The translations under genes were made by a program, and so were the position numbers. Below, piece after piece: positions 22,445 through 35,060 of a stretch of 64,000 nucleotides of DNA. Source of the stretch: Typhlomys cinereus (Eukaryota > Chordata > Mammalia > Rodentia > Platacanthomyidae); assembly GCA_023101885.1 (NCBI GenBank), contig JALPQD010000826.1, positions 372,001 to 436,000 on the forward strand, given 5' to 3'. Under the pieces are notes generated by a model. That model was not told the origin of the DNA. It was given only the letters and a program-made list of their open reading frames with translations, and searched no databases. Numbering within the stretch: position 1 is the stretch's first letter; each line of letters opens with the position of its first letter.

Positions 22445-22732
22445 TCGGGCTGGAGAGGTGGCTCAGGCATTAAGCCTCCACCTTGCAGGCAGAAGGTCCT
22501 GAGTTTGGATCCCAGATCCCACATATAAACACCAGATGGAAGCGGGGCGGCCTGCGCTTCTGGTCCTCGTAGGGCGGAGCCTGCGAATCCCGGGGCAGAA
22601 GGAGGTGGAGGCGTCCATGGTGGTTCGTGAATTCGTCCGTGGTTCTACATATATACAGACACACACAGACACACTCGCACACACATACACACGCACATAC
22701 GCACAGTTGTATAAATAGAAATAAAAAAAAAT
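22445..22732 (+). mobile_element. tRNA-derived SINE, copy 1 (288 bp)
   Basis: The head GGGCTGGAGAGGTGGCTCA followed by GCATTAAG resembles rodent ID/B4-type SINE heads. TGGCTCAGGCA fits an RNA polymerase III A box with one mismatch, and AGTTTGGATCC near 22502 fits a B box loosely. A GC-rich body of about 120 bp follows, then a CA-rich stretch (about 22646-22706), an A-rich tail, and a 16-bp target-site duplication. It has no coding capacity and would be mobilised in trans by L1. I do not recognise the exact family; ID-related SINEs of jerboa-like rodents are the nearest I can recall, held weakly. Two short open frames across it are incidental. Confidence 0.88.
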
Positions 22733-22748
22733 TTAAAGAAGTGCACTT
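22733..22748 (+). repeat. Target-site duplication, right copy, of SINE copy 1
   Basis: This is a perfect copy of 22429-22444, leading back into the satellite. Confidence 0.88.
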
Positions 22749-24409
22749 GCAACATTTGACTCAGAGTCCTCCTCAATTGGTTCACTTTTTTGGAAATTCA
22801 TGGCCGGTGTGAACATGTTCCATGCAAATGTCACAAAACAAGTGTGATTTTCTCCTGAATACAAATGTTGCAGTATACAAACCTTTGTAGGATACTTACC
22901 GCTAAGAGGTGCACTTCCAGCACTTGACTCTGAACCCTCCTGACTTGTTTCACTATTTTGGAAAATCATGGCCTGCGTGAACATGTTATATGCAAATATC
23001 GCAAAACAAGTGTGATCTTCTCCTGAACACAAAGTGTTACAGTATAGAATCTTCTGTAGGATACTTATCCCTAAGGAGTGCACTTCCAATATTTGACTCT
23101 CAGTCTTCCTCACTTGGTTCATTCTTTTGGAAAATCAAGGCTTGCGTGAACATATTCCATGAAAACGTCACAAAACAAGTGTGATTCTTTCCGGAACATA
23201 AAAAGTTATAACGTATGAACATCTACAGGATTCTTATCACTGAGAAGAGAAAGTGAAACATGTGAATTTGACTCTTCCTCACTTGGTCACTACTTTCAAG
23301 CTCATTACAGGCCTGAATATAGTTGGTAGGATCAGCACAAAACAAATGTTGTTTTCCCAGAACACAAAGATTTACAGTCTAGAAACCTGTGTAGGATACT
23401 TATCCCAAAGAAGTGCACATGCTACATATGACTGTGAGTCCTCTTCACTTGGTTAACTAATATGGAAGGGAATGACATGCATGAACATGTTTCATGGAAA
23501 CCTCGTACAACAAGTGTGCTTTCCTCCTGAACACAAAGAGTTACAGTAGAGAAACTTCTGTAGTGACACTTATCCTAACGAAGTGCACAGAGTCCTCCTC
23601 ACTTGGTTCACTATTTTTGAAAATCATGGCCTGTGTGAACATGTGCCATGCAAATGTCACAAAACAAGGATGATTTTCTCCTGATCGCACATGCTACAGT
23701 GTACAAACTTCTCTAGGATACTTATTCCCAAGAAGTGCACTTCCTACATTTGATTCTAAATCCTCCGCACTTGGTTCACTATTTTGGAAATCATCTCCTG
23801 CATGAATAGGTTCCATGGAAATGTCACAAAACAACTGTGATTTATTGCAGAACACAAAGAGGTACAATATTGAAACTTCTGTAGGATACTTACCACTAAG
23901 AAGTGCACCTCCAGCATTTGACTCTGAGTCCTCCTCACTTGGTTCACCGTTTTGGATAGTCATAGCGTGTGTGAACATGTTCCATGGAAGCATTCCAAAA
24001 CAAGTGTGATACTCTCCTGAACACAAAGAATTACAGTATCGAAACTTTTGTGGAATACTTACTGCTAAGTAACGTACTTGCAATATTTGTCTCTGAGTCC
24101 TTCTCTCTTGTTGATTTTGGAATATCATGGCTTGCCTGTAAATGTTCCATTGACTGTCACACAACAAGTATGACTTTCTCCTGATCACAAAGAGTTACAG
24201 GATAGAAACTTCTGTAGGATACGTATCCCAACGAAGTGCACTTCCAACATTTGACTCTGAGTCATCCACACTTGGTTAACTATTTTGGAAAAATCATGGC
24301 CTGCTTCAACATGTTCCATGGAAATGTGGCACAACAACTGTTATTTTCTACTGAACACAAAGAGTTACAGTATAGAAACATCTGTAAAGACACTTATCTT
24401 AAAGAAGTG
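22733..24409 (+). repeat. Satellite between the two SINE copies (about 10 monomers)
   Basis: Same 168-bp family. The segment around 23590-24890, with its SINE, is a copy of about 21490-22920 at an offset of 2106 bp before the insertions and 1965 bp at the SINE. The difference is the 136-bp L1 fragment plus its duplication, and a 5-bp gap at the SINE edge. No genes. Confidence 0.92.
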
Positions 24410-24697
24410 TCGGGCTGGAGAGGTGGCTCAGGCATTAAGCCTCCACCTTGCAGGCAGAAGGTCCTGAGTTTGGATCCCAGATCCCACATATAAACACCAG
24501 ATGGAAGCGGGGCGGCCTGCGCTTCTGGTCCTGGTAGGGCGGAGCCTGCGAATCCCGGGGCAGAAGGAGGTGGAGGCGTCCATGGTGGTTTGTGAATTCG
24601 TCCGTGGTTCTACATATACACAGACACACACAGACACATTCGCGCACACATACACATGCACATACGCACAGTTGTATAAATAAAAATAAAAAAAAAT
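24410..24697 (+). mobile_element. tRNA-derived SINE, copy 2 (duplicate of copy 1)
   Basis: It has the same 288-bp length, the same position within the satellite monomer and the same orientation as copy 1. I count about 7 substitutions, most in the CA-rich part. The flanks are also duplicated, so this is a passenger of a satellite duplication and not an independent insertion. The left edge has lost CACTT relative to copy 1, shortening the visible target-site duplication to TTAAAGAAGTG (24399-24409 and 24698-24708). Confidence 0.9.
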
Positions 24698-27600
24698 TTA
24701 AAGAAGTGCACTTGCAACATTTGACTCAGAGTCCTCCTCAATTGGTTCACTTTTTTGGAAAATCATGGCCTGTGTGAACATGTTCCATGCAAATGTCACA
24801 AAACAAGTGTGATTTTCTCCTGAATGCAAATGTTACAGTATACAAACGTTAGTAAGATACTTACCCCTAAGAGGTGCACTTCCAGCATTTGACTCTGAAT
24901 CCTCCGCACTTGGTTTACTATTTTGGAAATTCATGGCCTGCATGAACATGTTCCATGCAAATGTCACAAATCAAGGATGATTTTCTCCTGAACAAATTTT
25001 ACAGTGTAGAAACGTATCTAGGATACTTATCCCCAAGAAGTGCACTTCCTACATTTGATTCTGAATCTGCCGCAATTGGTTCACTATTTTGGAAATCATC
25101 TCCTGCATGAATAGGTTCTATGGAAATGTCAAAAAAAAAGTGTGGTTTTCTGCAGAACACAAAGAGTTACAGTATAGGAACTTCCGTAGGATACTTACCG
25201 GTAAGAAGTGCACGTGCAATATTTGACTCTGAACCCTCCTCACTTGTTTCACTATTTTGGAAAATCATGGCCTGCGTGAACATGTTATATGCAAATATCG
25301 CAAAACAAGTGTGATCTTCCCCTGAACACAAAGTGTTACAGTATAGAATCTTCTGTAGGATACTTATCCCTAAGAAGTGCACTTCCAACATTTGACTCTC
25401 AGTCTTCCTCACTTGGTTCATTCTTTTGGAAAATCAAGGCTTGCGTGAACATATTCCATGAAAACGTCACAAAACAAGTGTGATTCTTTCCGGAACATAA
25501 AAAGTTATAACGTATGAACATCTACAGGATTCTTATCACTGAGAAGAGAAAGTGAAACATGTGAATTTGACTGCTTTCTCACTTGGTCACTACTTTCAAG
25601 CTCATTACAGGCCTGAATATAGTTGGTAGGATCAGCACAAAACAAACGTTGTTTTCCCAGAACACAAAGATTTACAGTCTAGAAACCTGTGTAGGATACT
25701 TATCCCAAAGAAGTGCACATGCTACATATCACTGTGAGTACTCTTCACTTGGTTAACTATTATGGAAGGGAATGACATGCATGAACATGTTTCATGGAAA
25801 CCTCGTACAACAAGTGTGCTTTCCTCCTGAACACAAAGAGTTACAGTAGAGAAACTTCTGTAGTGACACTTATCCTAACGAAGTGCACTTGAAACATTTG
25901 ACTCAGAGTCCTCCTCACTTGGTTCACTATTTTTGAAAATCATGGCCTGTGTGAACATGTGCCATACGAATGTCACAAAACAAGGATGATTTTCTCCTGA
26001 TCACACATGCTACAATGTACAAACTTCTCTAGGATACTTATTCCCAAGAAGTGCACTTCCTACATTTGATTCTGAATCATACACACTTGGTTCACTATTT
26101 TAGAAATCATCTCCTGCATGAATAGATTCCTTGGAAATGTCGCAAAACAAGTGTGATTTTCTGCAGAACACAAAGAGTTACAGTATCGAAACTTCTGTAG
26201 AATACTTACCACAAAGAAGTGCACGTGCAATATTTGACTCTGAACCATCCTCACTTGGTTCACTATTTTGGAAAATCATGGCCTGCGTGAACATGATGTA
26301 TGAGAATGTCGCAAAATATGTATGATCTTCTCCTGAACACAAAGTGTAACACTATAGAATCTTCTGTAGGATACTTATCCCTAAGAAGTGCACCTCCAAC
26401 ATTTCACTCTCAGTCCTCCTCACTTTGTTCACTATTTTGGAAAATCAAGGCCTGCGTGAACATTCCATGAAAACGTCACAAAACAAGTGTGATTCTTTCC
26501 GGAACATAAAAAGTTATAACGTATGAACATCTACAGGATTCTCATCAGTGAGAAGAGAAAGTGAAACATGTGAATTTGACGCTTCCTCACTTGGTCACTA
26601 CTTTCAAGCTCATTATAGGCCTGATTATAGTTGGTAGGATCAGCACAAAACAAATGTTGTTTTCCCAGAACACAAAAATTTACAGTCTAGAAACCTGTGT
26701 AGGATACTTATCCCAAAGAAGTGCACATGCTACATATCACTGTGAGTCCTCTTCACTTGGTTAACTATTATGGAAGGGAATGACATGCATGAACATGTTT
26801 CATGGAATCGTCGTACAACATGTGTGATTTCCTCCTGAACACAAAGAATTACAATATAGAAACTTCTGTGTCACTCTTATCCTAAAGAAGTGCACTTGCA
26901 ACATTTGACTGAGAGTCCTCCTCACTTGGTTCACTATTTTCGAAAATCATGGCCTGTGTGAACATGTTCCATGCAAATGTCACAAAACAAGTATGATTTT
27001 CTCCTGCATGCAAATGTTACAGTACACAAACTTCTGTAGGATACTTATCCCTAAGAGGTGCACTTACAGCATTTGACTCTGAGTCCTTCTCTCTTGGTTC
27101 ACTATTTTGGAAAATCATAGCCTGCATGAACATGTTCACTGGAAACATTGCAAAACAAGTGTGATACTCACCTGAACACAAAGAATGACAGTATAGAAAC
27201 TTTTGTCGGATACTTACTGCTAAGAAGAGCACTTGCAACATTTGACTCTGAGTCCTTCTCTCTTGGTTCACTATTTTGGAATATCATGGCTTGCGTGTAA
27301 ATGTTCCATTGACTGTCGCACAACAAGTGTGACTTTCTCCTGATCAGAAAGAGTTACAATGTAGAAATTTCTGTATTATACATATCCCAACGAAGTGCAC
27401 TTGCAACATTTGACTCTGAGTCATCCTGACTTGGTTAATTATTTTGGAAAAATCATGGCCTGCTTCAACATGTTCCATGGAAATATGGCACAAGAACTGT
27501 TATTTTCTCCTGAACACAAAGAATTACGGTATAGGAACTTCCGTAGGATACTTACCGGTAAGAAGTGCATGTGCAATACTTGACTCTGAACCCTCCTCAC

Positions 27601-30600
27601 TTGGTTCACTATTTTGGAAAATCATGGCCTGCGTGAACATGTTATATACAAATATCGCAAAACAAGTGTTATCTTCTCCTGAACACAAAGTGTTATAGTA
27701 TAGAAAATTCGATAGGATACTTATCCTTAAGAAGTGCACTTCCAACATTTGACTCTCATCCTTCTCATTTGGTTCACTATTTTGGAAATTCAAGGCCTGT
27801 GTGAACATATTCCATGAAAACATTACAAAACAAGGGTGATTTTCTCCTGAACATACAATGTTACAACGTATGAACATCTACAGGCTTCTTATCACTGAGA
27901 AGTGAAAGTGCAACATGTGAATTTGACGCTTCCTCACTTGGTCACTATTTTCAATCTCATTACAGGCCTGAACATAGTTGTTAGAATCAGCACAAAACGA
28001 ATGTTGTTTTCTCCAGAACACAAAGTTTTACCGTCTACTAACCTGTGTAGGATACTTATCCCAAAGAAGTGCACATGCTATATGTGACTGTGAGTCCTCT
28101 TCACTTGGTTCAAGATCTTGGAAGGGAATGACATGAATGAACATGTTTCATGAAAACGTCGTACAACAAGTGTGGTTTCCTCCTGAACACAAAGAGTTAC
28201 AGTATAGAAACTTCTGTATGACACTTGTCCTAAAGAAGTGCACTTGGAACATTTGACTCTGAGTCCTCCTCACTTGGTTCACTATTTTGGAAAATCATAG
28301 CCTGTGTGAACATGTGCCATGCAAATGTCACAAAACATGTATCATTTTCTCCTGTATGCAAATGTTAGAGTGTAGAAACATCTCTAGGATACTTATCCCC
28401 AAGACCTGCACTTCCTACATTTGATTCTGAATCCTCCGCACTTGGTTCACCATTTTGGAAATCATCTCCTGCATGAATAGGTTCCATGGAACCGTCGTAA
28501 AACAAGTGTGATTTTCTGCAGAACACAAAGAGGTACAGTATCGAAACTTCTGTAGGATACTTACCACTAAGAAGTGCACTTCCAACATTTGACTCTGAGT
28601 CCTCCTCACTTGATTCCCTATTTTGGAAAATCATAGCCTGCGTGAATATGTTCCATGGAAATGCGGCACAAAAACTGTTATATTCTCCTGAACACAAAGA
28701 GTTACAGTATAGGAATTTCCATAGGATACTTACCGGTAAGAAGTGCACGTGTAATATTTGACTCTGACACTCCTCACTTGGTTCACTATTTTGGAAAGTC
28801 ATGGCCTGCATGTACATGTTATATGCAAATGTTACAAAACAAGTGTGATCCTTTCCTGAACACAAAGGGGTACAGTATAGAATCTTCTCTAGGATATTTA
28901 TCCCTAAGATGTGCAGTTCCAACATTTGACTCTCAGTCTTCCTCACTTGGTTCACTCTTTTGGAAAATCAAGGCCTGCGTGAACATATTGCATGAAAATG
29001 TCTCAAAACCAGTGTGATTTCCTCCTGAACATAAAAAGTTACAACGTATGATTCTTATCACTGAGAAGCGGAAGTGTAACGTGAATTTGATGCTTCCTCA
29101 CTTGGTCACAATTTTCAAGCTCATTACAGGCCTGAACATACTTGGTAGAATAATCACAAAAGGAATGTTGTTTTCTCCAGAACACAAAGTTTTACCGTCT
29201 AGACACCTGTGTATGGTACTTGTCCCAAAGAAGTGCACATGCTATATATGACTGTGAGTCATCTTCACTTGGTTGACGATTTTGAAACGGAATGACATGC
29301 ATGAACATGTTTCATGGAAACATCATACAACAAGTGTGATTTCCTCCTGAACACAAAGAATTACAGTATAGAAACCTCTGTAACGACACTTATCCTAAAG
29401 AAGTGCACTTCCAACATTTGACTCAGAGTCCTCCTCACTTACTTCAGTATTTTGGAAAATCATGGCCTGTGTGAACATGTGCCATTCAAATGTCACAAAA
29501 CAAGTATGATTTTCTCAGGAATGCAAATGTTACAGTATACAAACTTCTGTAACGACACTTATCCTAAAGAAGTGCACTTGCAACATTTGACCCAGAGTCC
29601 TCCTCACTTGGTTCACTATTTTGGAAAATCATGGCCTGTGTGAACATGTGCTATGCAAATGTCACAAAACAAGGATGATTTTCTCCTGAACGCAAATGTT
29701 ACAGTGTAGAAACTTCTCTAGGAGACTTATCCCTATGAAGTGCACTTCCTACTTTTGATTCTGAATCTTCCGCACTTGGTTCACTATTTTGTAAAATCAG
29801 GGCCCATGTGAACATTTCCCATTCAAATGTCACAAAACAGGTATGATCTTCTCCTGAACACAAATTGTAACACTATAGAATCTTCGGTAGGATACTTATC
29901 CCTAAGAAGTGCACTTCCAACATTTGACTCTCAGTCCTCCTCACTTGGTTCACTATTTTGGAAAATCAAGGCCTGCTTGAACACATTCCATGAAAACGTC
30001 ACAAAACCAGTGTGAATTTCTCCTGAACATAAAAAGTTACAACGTATGGACGTCTATAGGATTCTTATCACTGAGAAGAGAAAGAGAAACATGTGAATTT
30101 GACGCGTCCTCACTTGGTCACTATTTTCAAGCTCTTTACAAGCCTGAACATAGTTGGTAGAATCAGTACAAAACAAATGTTGTTTTCTCTAGAATACAAA
30201 GTTATACAGTTTAGAAACCTGTGTAGCATACTTATCCCAAAGAAGTGCACATGCTACATATGACTGTGAGTCCTCTTCACTTGGTTCACGATTTTGGAAG
30301 GGAATGACATACATGAACATGTTTCATGGAAACGTCGTAAACAAGTGTGATTTCCTCCTGAACACAAAGAGTTACAATATGGAAACTTCGGGACAATACT
30401 TATCCTAAAGAAGTGCACTTGCAACATTTAACTCACTTGGTTCACTATTTTGTAAAATCATGGCCTGTTTGAACATGTGCCATTCCAATGTCACAAAACA
30501 AGTATGAGTTTCGCCTGAACACAAATGTTACAATATAGGAACTTCTCTAGGATCGTTATCCCTAAGAAGTGAAATTCCAACATTTGACTCTGAATCCTCC

Positions 30601-33600
30601 GCACTTGGTTCACTATTTTGGAAAATCATGTCCTGCAAGAACATGTGATATGCGAAGGTCGCAAAAGAAGTATGATCTTCTCCTGAACACAAAGTGTTAC
30701 AGTATAGAATCTTCTGTAGGATACTTATCCCTAAGGAGTGCACTTCTAATATATGACTCTCAGTCTTCCTCACTTGGTTCATTCTTTTGGAAAATCAAGG
30801 CTTGCGTGAACATATTCCATGAAAACTTCACAAAACGAGTGTGATTCTCTCTGGAACATAGAAAGTTATAACGTATGAACATCTACAGGATTCTTATCAC
30901 TGAGAAGAGAAAGTGAAACATGTGAATTTCACGCTTCCTCACTTGGTCACTACTTTCAAGCTCATTACAGGCCTGAATACAGTTGGTAGGATCAGTACAA
31001 AACAAACGTTGTTTTCCCAGAACACAAAGATTTACAGTCTAGAAACCTGTGTAGAATACTTATCCCAAAGAAGTGCACATGCTACATATGACTGTGAGTC
31101 CTCTTCACTTGGTTCAAGATTTTGGAAGGGAATGACATGCATGAACATGTTTCATGGAAACGTCATACAACAAGTGTGCTTTCCTCCTGAACACAAAGAG
31201 TTACAGTAGAGAAACTTCTGTAATGACACTTATCCTAACGAAGTGCACTTGGAACATTTGACTCTGAATCCTCCGCACTTGGTTTACTATTTTGGAAATT
31301 CATGGCCTGCCTGAACATGTTCCATGCAAATGTCACAAAAGAAGTATGATTTTCTCCTGAACAAATGTTACAGTGTAGAAACTTCTCTAGGATACTTATT
31401 CCCAAGAAGTGCACTTCCTACATTTGATTCTGAATCTGCTGCACTTGGTTCACTCTTTTGGAAATCATCTCCTGCATGAATAGGTTCCATGGAAACGTCG
31501 AAAAACAAGTGTGATTTTCTGCAGAACACAAAGAGGTACACTATCGAAACTTCTGTAGAATACTTAGCACAAAGAAGTGCACATGCAATATTTGACTCTG
31601 AACCCTCCTCACTTGGTTCACTATATTGGAAAATCATGGCCTGCATGAACATGATGTATGAGAATGTCGCAAAATATGCATGATCTTCTCCTGAACACAA
31701 AGTGTAACACTATAGAATCTTCTGTAGGATACTTATCCCTAAGAAGTGCACCTCCAACATTTCACTCTCAGTCCTCACTTGGTTCACTATTTTGGAAAAT
31801 CAAGCCCTGCGTGAACATATTCCATGAAAACGTCACAAAACCAGTGTGATTTTCTCCTGAAGAACGAAAGTTACAACATATGAACATCTACAGAATTCTT
31901 TTCACTGAGAAGTGGAAAAGAAGCATGTGAATTTGACGCGTCCTCACTTCGTCACTATTTTCAAGCTCATTCCAGGCCTGAACATAGTTGGTAGAATCAC
32001 CAGAAAACGAATGTTGTTTTCTCCAGAACACAAAGTTTTACCATCTAGAAACCTGTGTAGGATAATTATCCCAAAGAAGTGCACATGCTACATATGACTG
32101 TGAGTCCTCTTCACTTGGTTCACGATTTTGGAAGGGAATGACATGCATGAACATGTTTCATGGAATCGTCATACAACATGTGTGATTTCCTCCTGAACAC
32201 AAAGAGTTATAATATAGAAACTTCTGTGTCACTCTTATCCTAAAAAAGTGCACTTGCAACATTTGACTGAGAGTCCTCCTCACTTGGTTCAGTATTTTCG
32301 AAAATCATGGCCTGTGTGACCATGTTCCATGCAAATGTCACAAAACAAGTATGATTTTCTCCTGAATGCAAATGTTACAGTACACAAACTTCTGTAGGAT
32401 ACTTATCCCTAAGAGGTGCACTTACAGCATTTGACTCTGAGTCCTTCTCTCTTGGTTCACTATTTTGGAAAATCATAGCCTGCATGAACATGTTCCCTGG
32501 AAACATTGCAAAACAAGCGTGATACTCACCTGAACACAACGAATGACAGTATAGAAACTTTTGTCGGATACTTACTGCTAACAAGAACACTTGCAACATT
32601 TGACTCTGAGTCCTTTTCTCTTGGTTCACTATTTTGGAATATCATGGCTTGTGTGTATATGTTCCATCGACTGTCACACAACAAGTATGACTTTCTCCTG
32701 ATCACAAAGAGTTACAATACAGAAATTTCTGTATTATACGTATCCCAACGATGTGCACTTGTAACGTTTGATTCTGAGTCATCCTGACTTGGTTAATTAT
32801 TTGGGAAAAATCATGGCCTGCTTCAACATGTTCCATGGAAATATGGCACAAAAACTGTTATTTTCTCCTGAACACAAAGAGTTACAGTATAGGAACTTCC
32901 GTAGGATACTTACCGGTAAGAAGTGCACGTGCAATACTTGACTCTGAACCCTCCTCACTTGGTTCACTATTTTGGAAAATCATGGCCTGCGTGAACATGT
33001 TATATACAAATGTCGCAAAACAAGTGTTATCTTCTCCTGAACACAAAGTGTTATAGTATAGAAATTTCGGTAGGATACTCATCCTTAAGAAGTGCACTTC
33101 CAACATTTGACTCTCATCCTCCTCATTTGGTTCACTATTTTGGAAAATCAAGACCTGCGTGAACATATTCCATGAAAACGTTACAAAACAAGGGTGATTT
33201 TCTCCTGAACATACAATGTTACAACGTATGAACATCTACAGGCTTCTTATCACTGAGAAGTGAAAGTGAAACATGAATTTGACGCTTCCTCACTTGGTCA
33301 CTATTTTCAATCTCATTACAGGCATGAACATAGTTGTTAGAATCAGCACAAAACGAATGTTGTTTTCTCCAGAACACAAAGTTTTACCATCTACTAACCT
33401 GTGTAGGATATTTGTCCCAAAGAAGTGCACATGCTATATATGACTGTGAGTCCTCTTCACTTGGTTCACGATCTTGGAAGGGAATGACATGCATGAACAT
33501 GTTTCAAGGAAACGTCGTACAACAAGTGTGATTTCCGCCTGAACACAAAAAGTTACAGCATAGCAACTTCTGTACAACACTTATCCTAAAGAAGTGAACT

Positions 33601-35060
33601 TGCAACATTTGATTCTGAGTCCTCCTCACTTGGTTCACTATCGTGGAAAATCATGGCCTGTGTGAACATGTGCCATGCAAATGTCACTCTACATGTATCA
33701 TTTTCTCCTGAATGCAAATGTTAGAGTGTAGAAACATCTCTAGGATACTTATCCCCAAGAAGTGCTCTTCCTACATTTGATTCTGAATCCTCCGCACTTG
33801 GTTCACCATTTTGTAAATCATCTCCTGCATGAATAGGTTCCATGGAATCTTCGTAAAACAAGTGTGATTTTCTGCAGAACACAAAGAGGTACAGTATCGA
33901 AACTTCTGTAGGATACTTACCACTAAGAAGTGCACTTCCAACATTTGACTCTGAGTCCTCCTCACTTGATTCCCTATTTTGGAAAATCATGGCCTGCATG
34001 AACATGTTCCATGGAAATGTGGCACAACAACTGTTATATTCTCCTGAACACAAAGAGTTACTGTATAGGAATTTCCATAGGATACTTACCGGTAAGAAGT
34101 GCACATGTAATATTTGACTCTGAACACTCCTCACTTGGTTGACTATTTTGGAAAGTCATGGCCTGCATGTACATGTTATATGCAAATGTTACAAAACAAG
34201 TGTGATCTTTTCCTGAACACAAAGTGTTACATTATAGAATCTTCTGTAAGATATTTATCCCTAAGAAGTGCAGTTCCAACATTTGACTCTCAGTCTTCCT
34301 CACTTGGTTCACTCTTTTGGAAAATCAAGGCCTGCGTGAACATATTCCATGAAAATGTCTCAAAACCAGTGTGATTTCCTCCTGAACATAAAAGGTTGCA
34401 ACGTATGATTCTTATCACTGAGAAGTAGAAGTGTAACGTGAATTTGATGCTTCCTCACTTGGTCACTATTTTAAAGCTCATTACAGGCCTGAACATACTT
34501 GGTAGAATAATCACAAAACGAATGTTGTTTTCGCCAGAACACAAAGTTTTACCGTCTAGAAACCTGTGTAGGATACTTGTCCCAAAGAAGTGCACATGCT
34601 ACATATGACTGTGAGTCTTCTTCACTTCGTTCACGATTTTGAAACGGAATGACATGCATGAACATGTTTCATGGAAACATCATACAACAAGTGTGATTTC
34701 TTCCTGAACACAAAGAGTTACAGTATAGAAACCTCTGTAACGACACTTATCCTAAAGAAGTGCACTTGCAACATTTGAATCAGAGTCCTCCTCACTTACT
34801 TCACTATTTTGGAAAATCATGGCCTGTGTGAACATGTGCTATGCAAATGTCACAAAACAAGGATGATTTTCTCCTGAACGCAAATGTTACAGTATACAAA
34901 CTTCTGTAACGACACTTATCCCTACGAAGTGCACTTCCTACATTTGATTCTGAATCTTCCGCACTTGGTTCACTATTTTGTAAAATCAGGGCCCCTGTGA
35001 ACACGGGCCATTCAAATGTCACAAAACATGTATGATTTTCTCCTGAACACAAATGTTACA
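24698..35060 (+). repeat. Satellite array, block 3: mixed periods with 5.36-kb duplication
   Basis: This stretch holds about 62 monomers in constant orientation. Segments at about 26060-29700 and 31415-35050 correspond at an offset of 5356-5358 bp (32 monomers), for example 26131/31489, 27017/32375, 27524/32882 and 28415/33771, with scattered substitutions. Spacing of the anchor monomer (carrying GTGAAAC ATGTGAATTT) varies here between about 830 and 1345 bp, so the higher-order period is mixed. The longest antisense open frame (28365-28955, 196 codons) simply spans several monomers. No genes. Confidence 0.92.

Noticed and set aside
22447..22520. Functional tRNA gene in the SINE head
   Set aside because: Only A- and B-box-like remnants are present, no cloverleaf could be drawn, and a SINE body, tail and target-site duplication follow.
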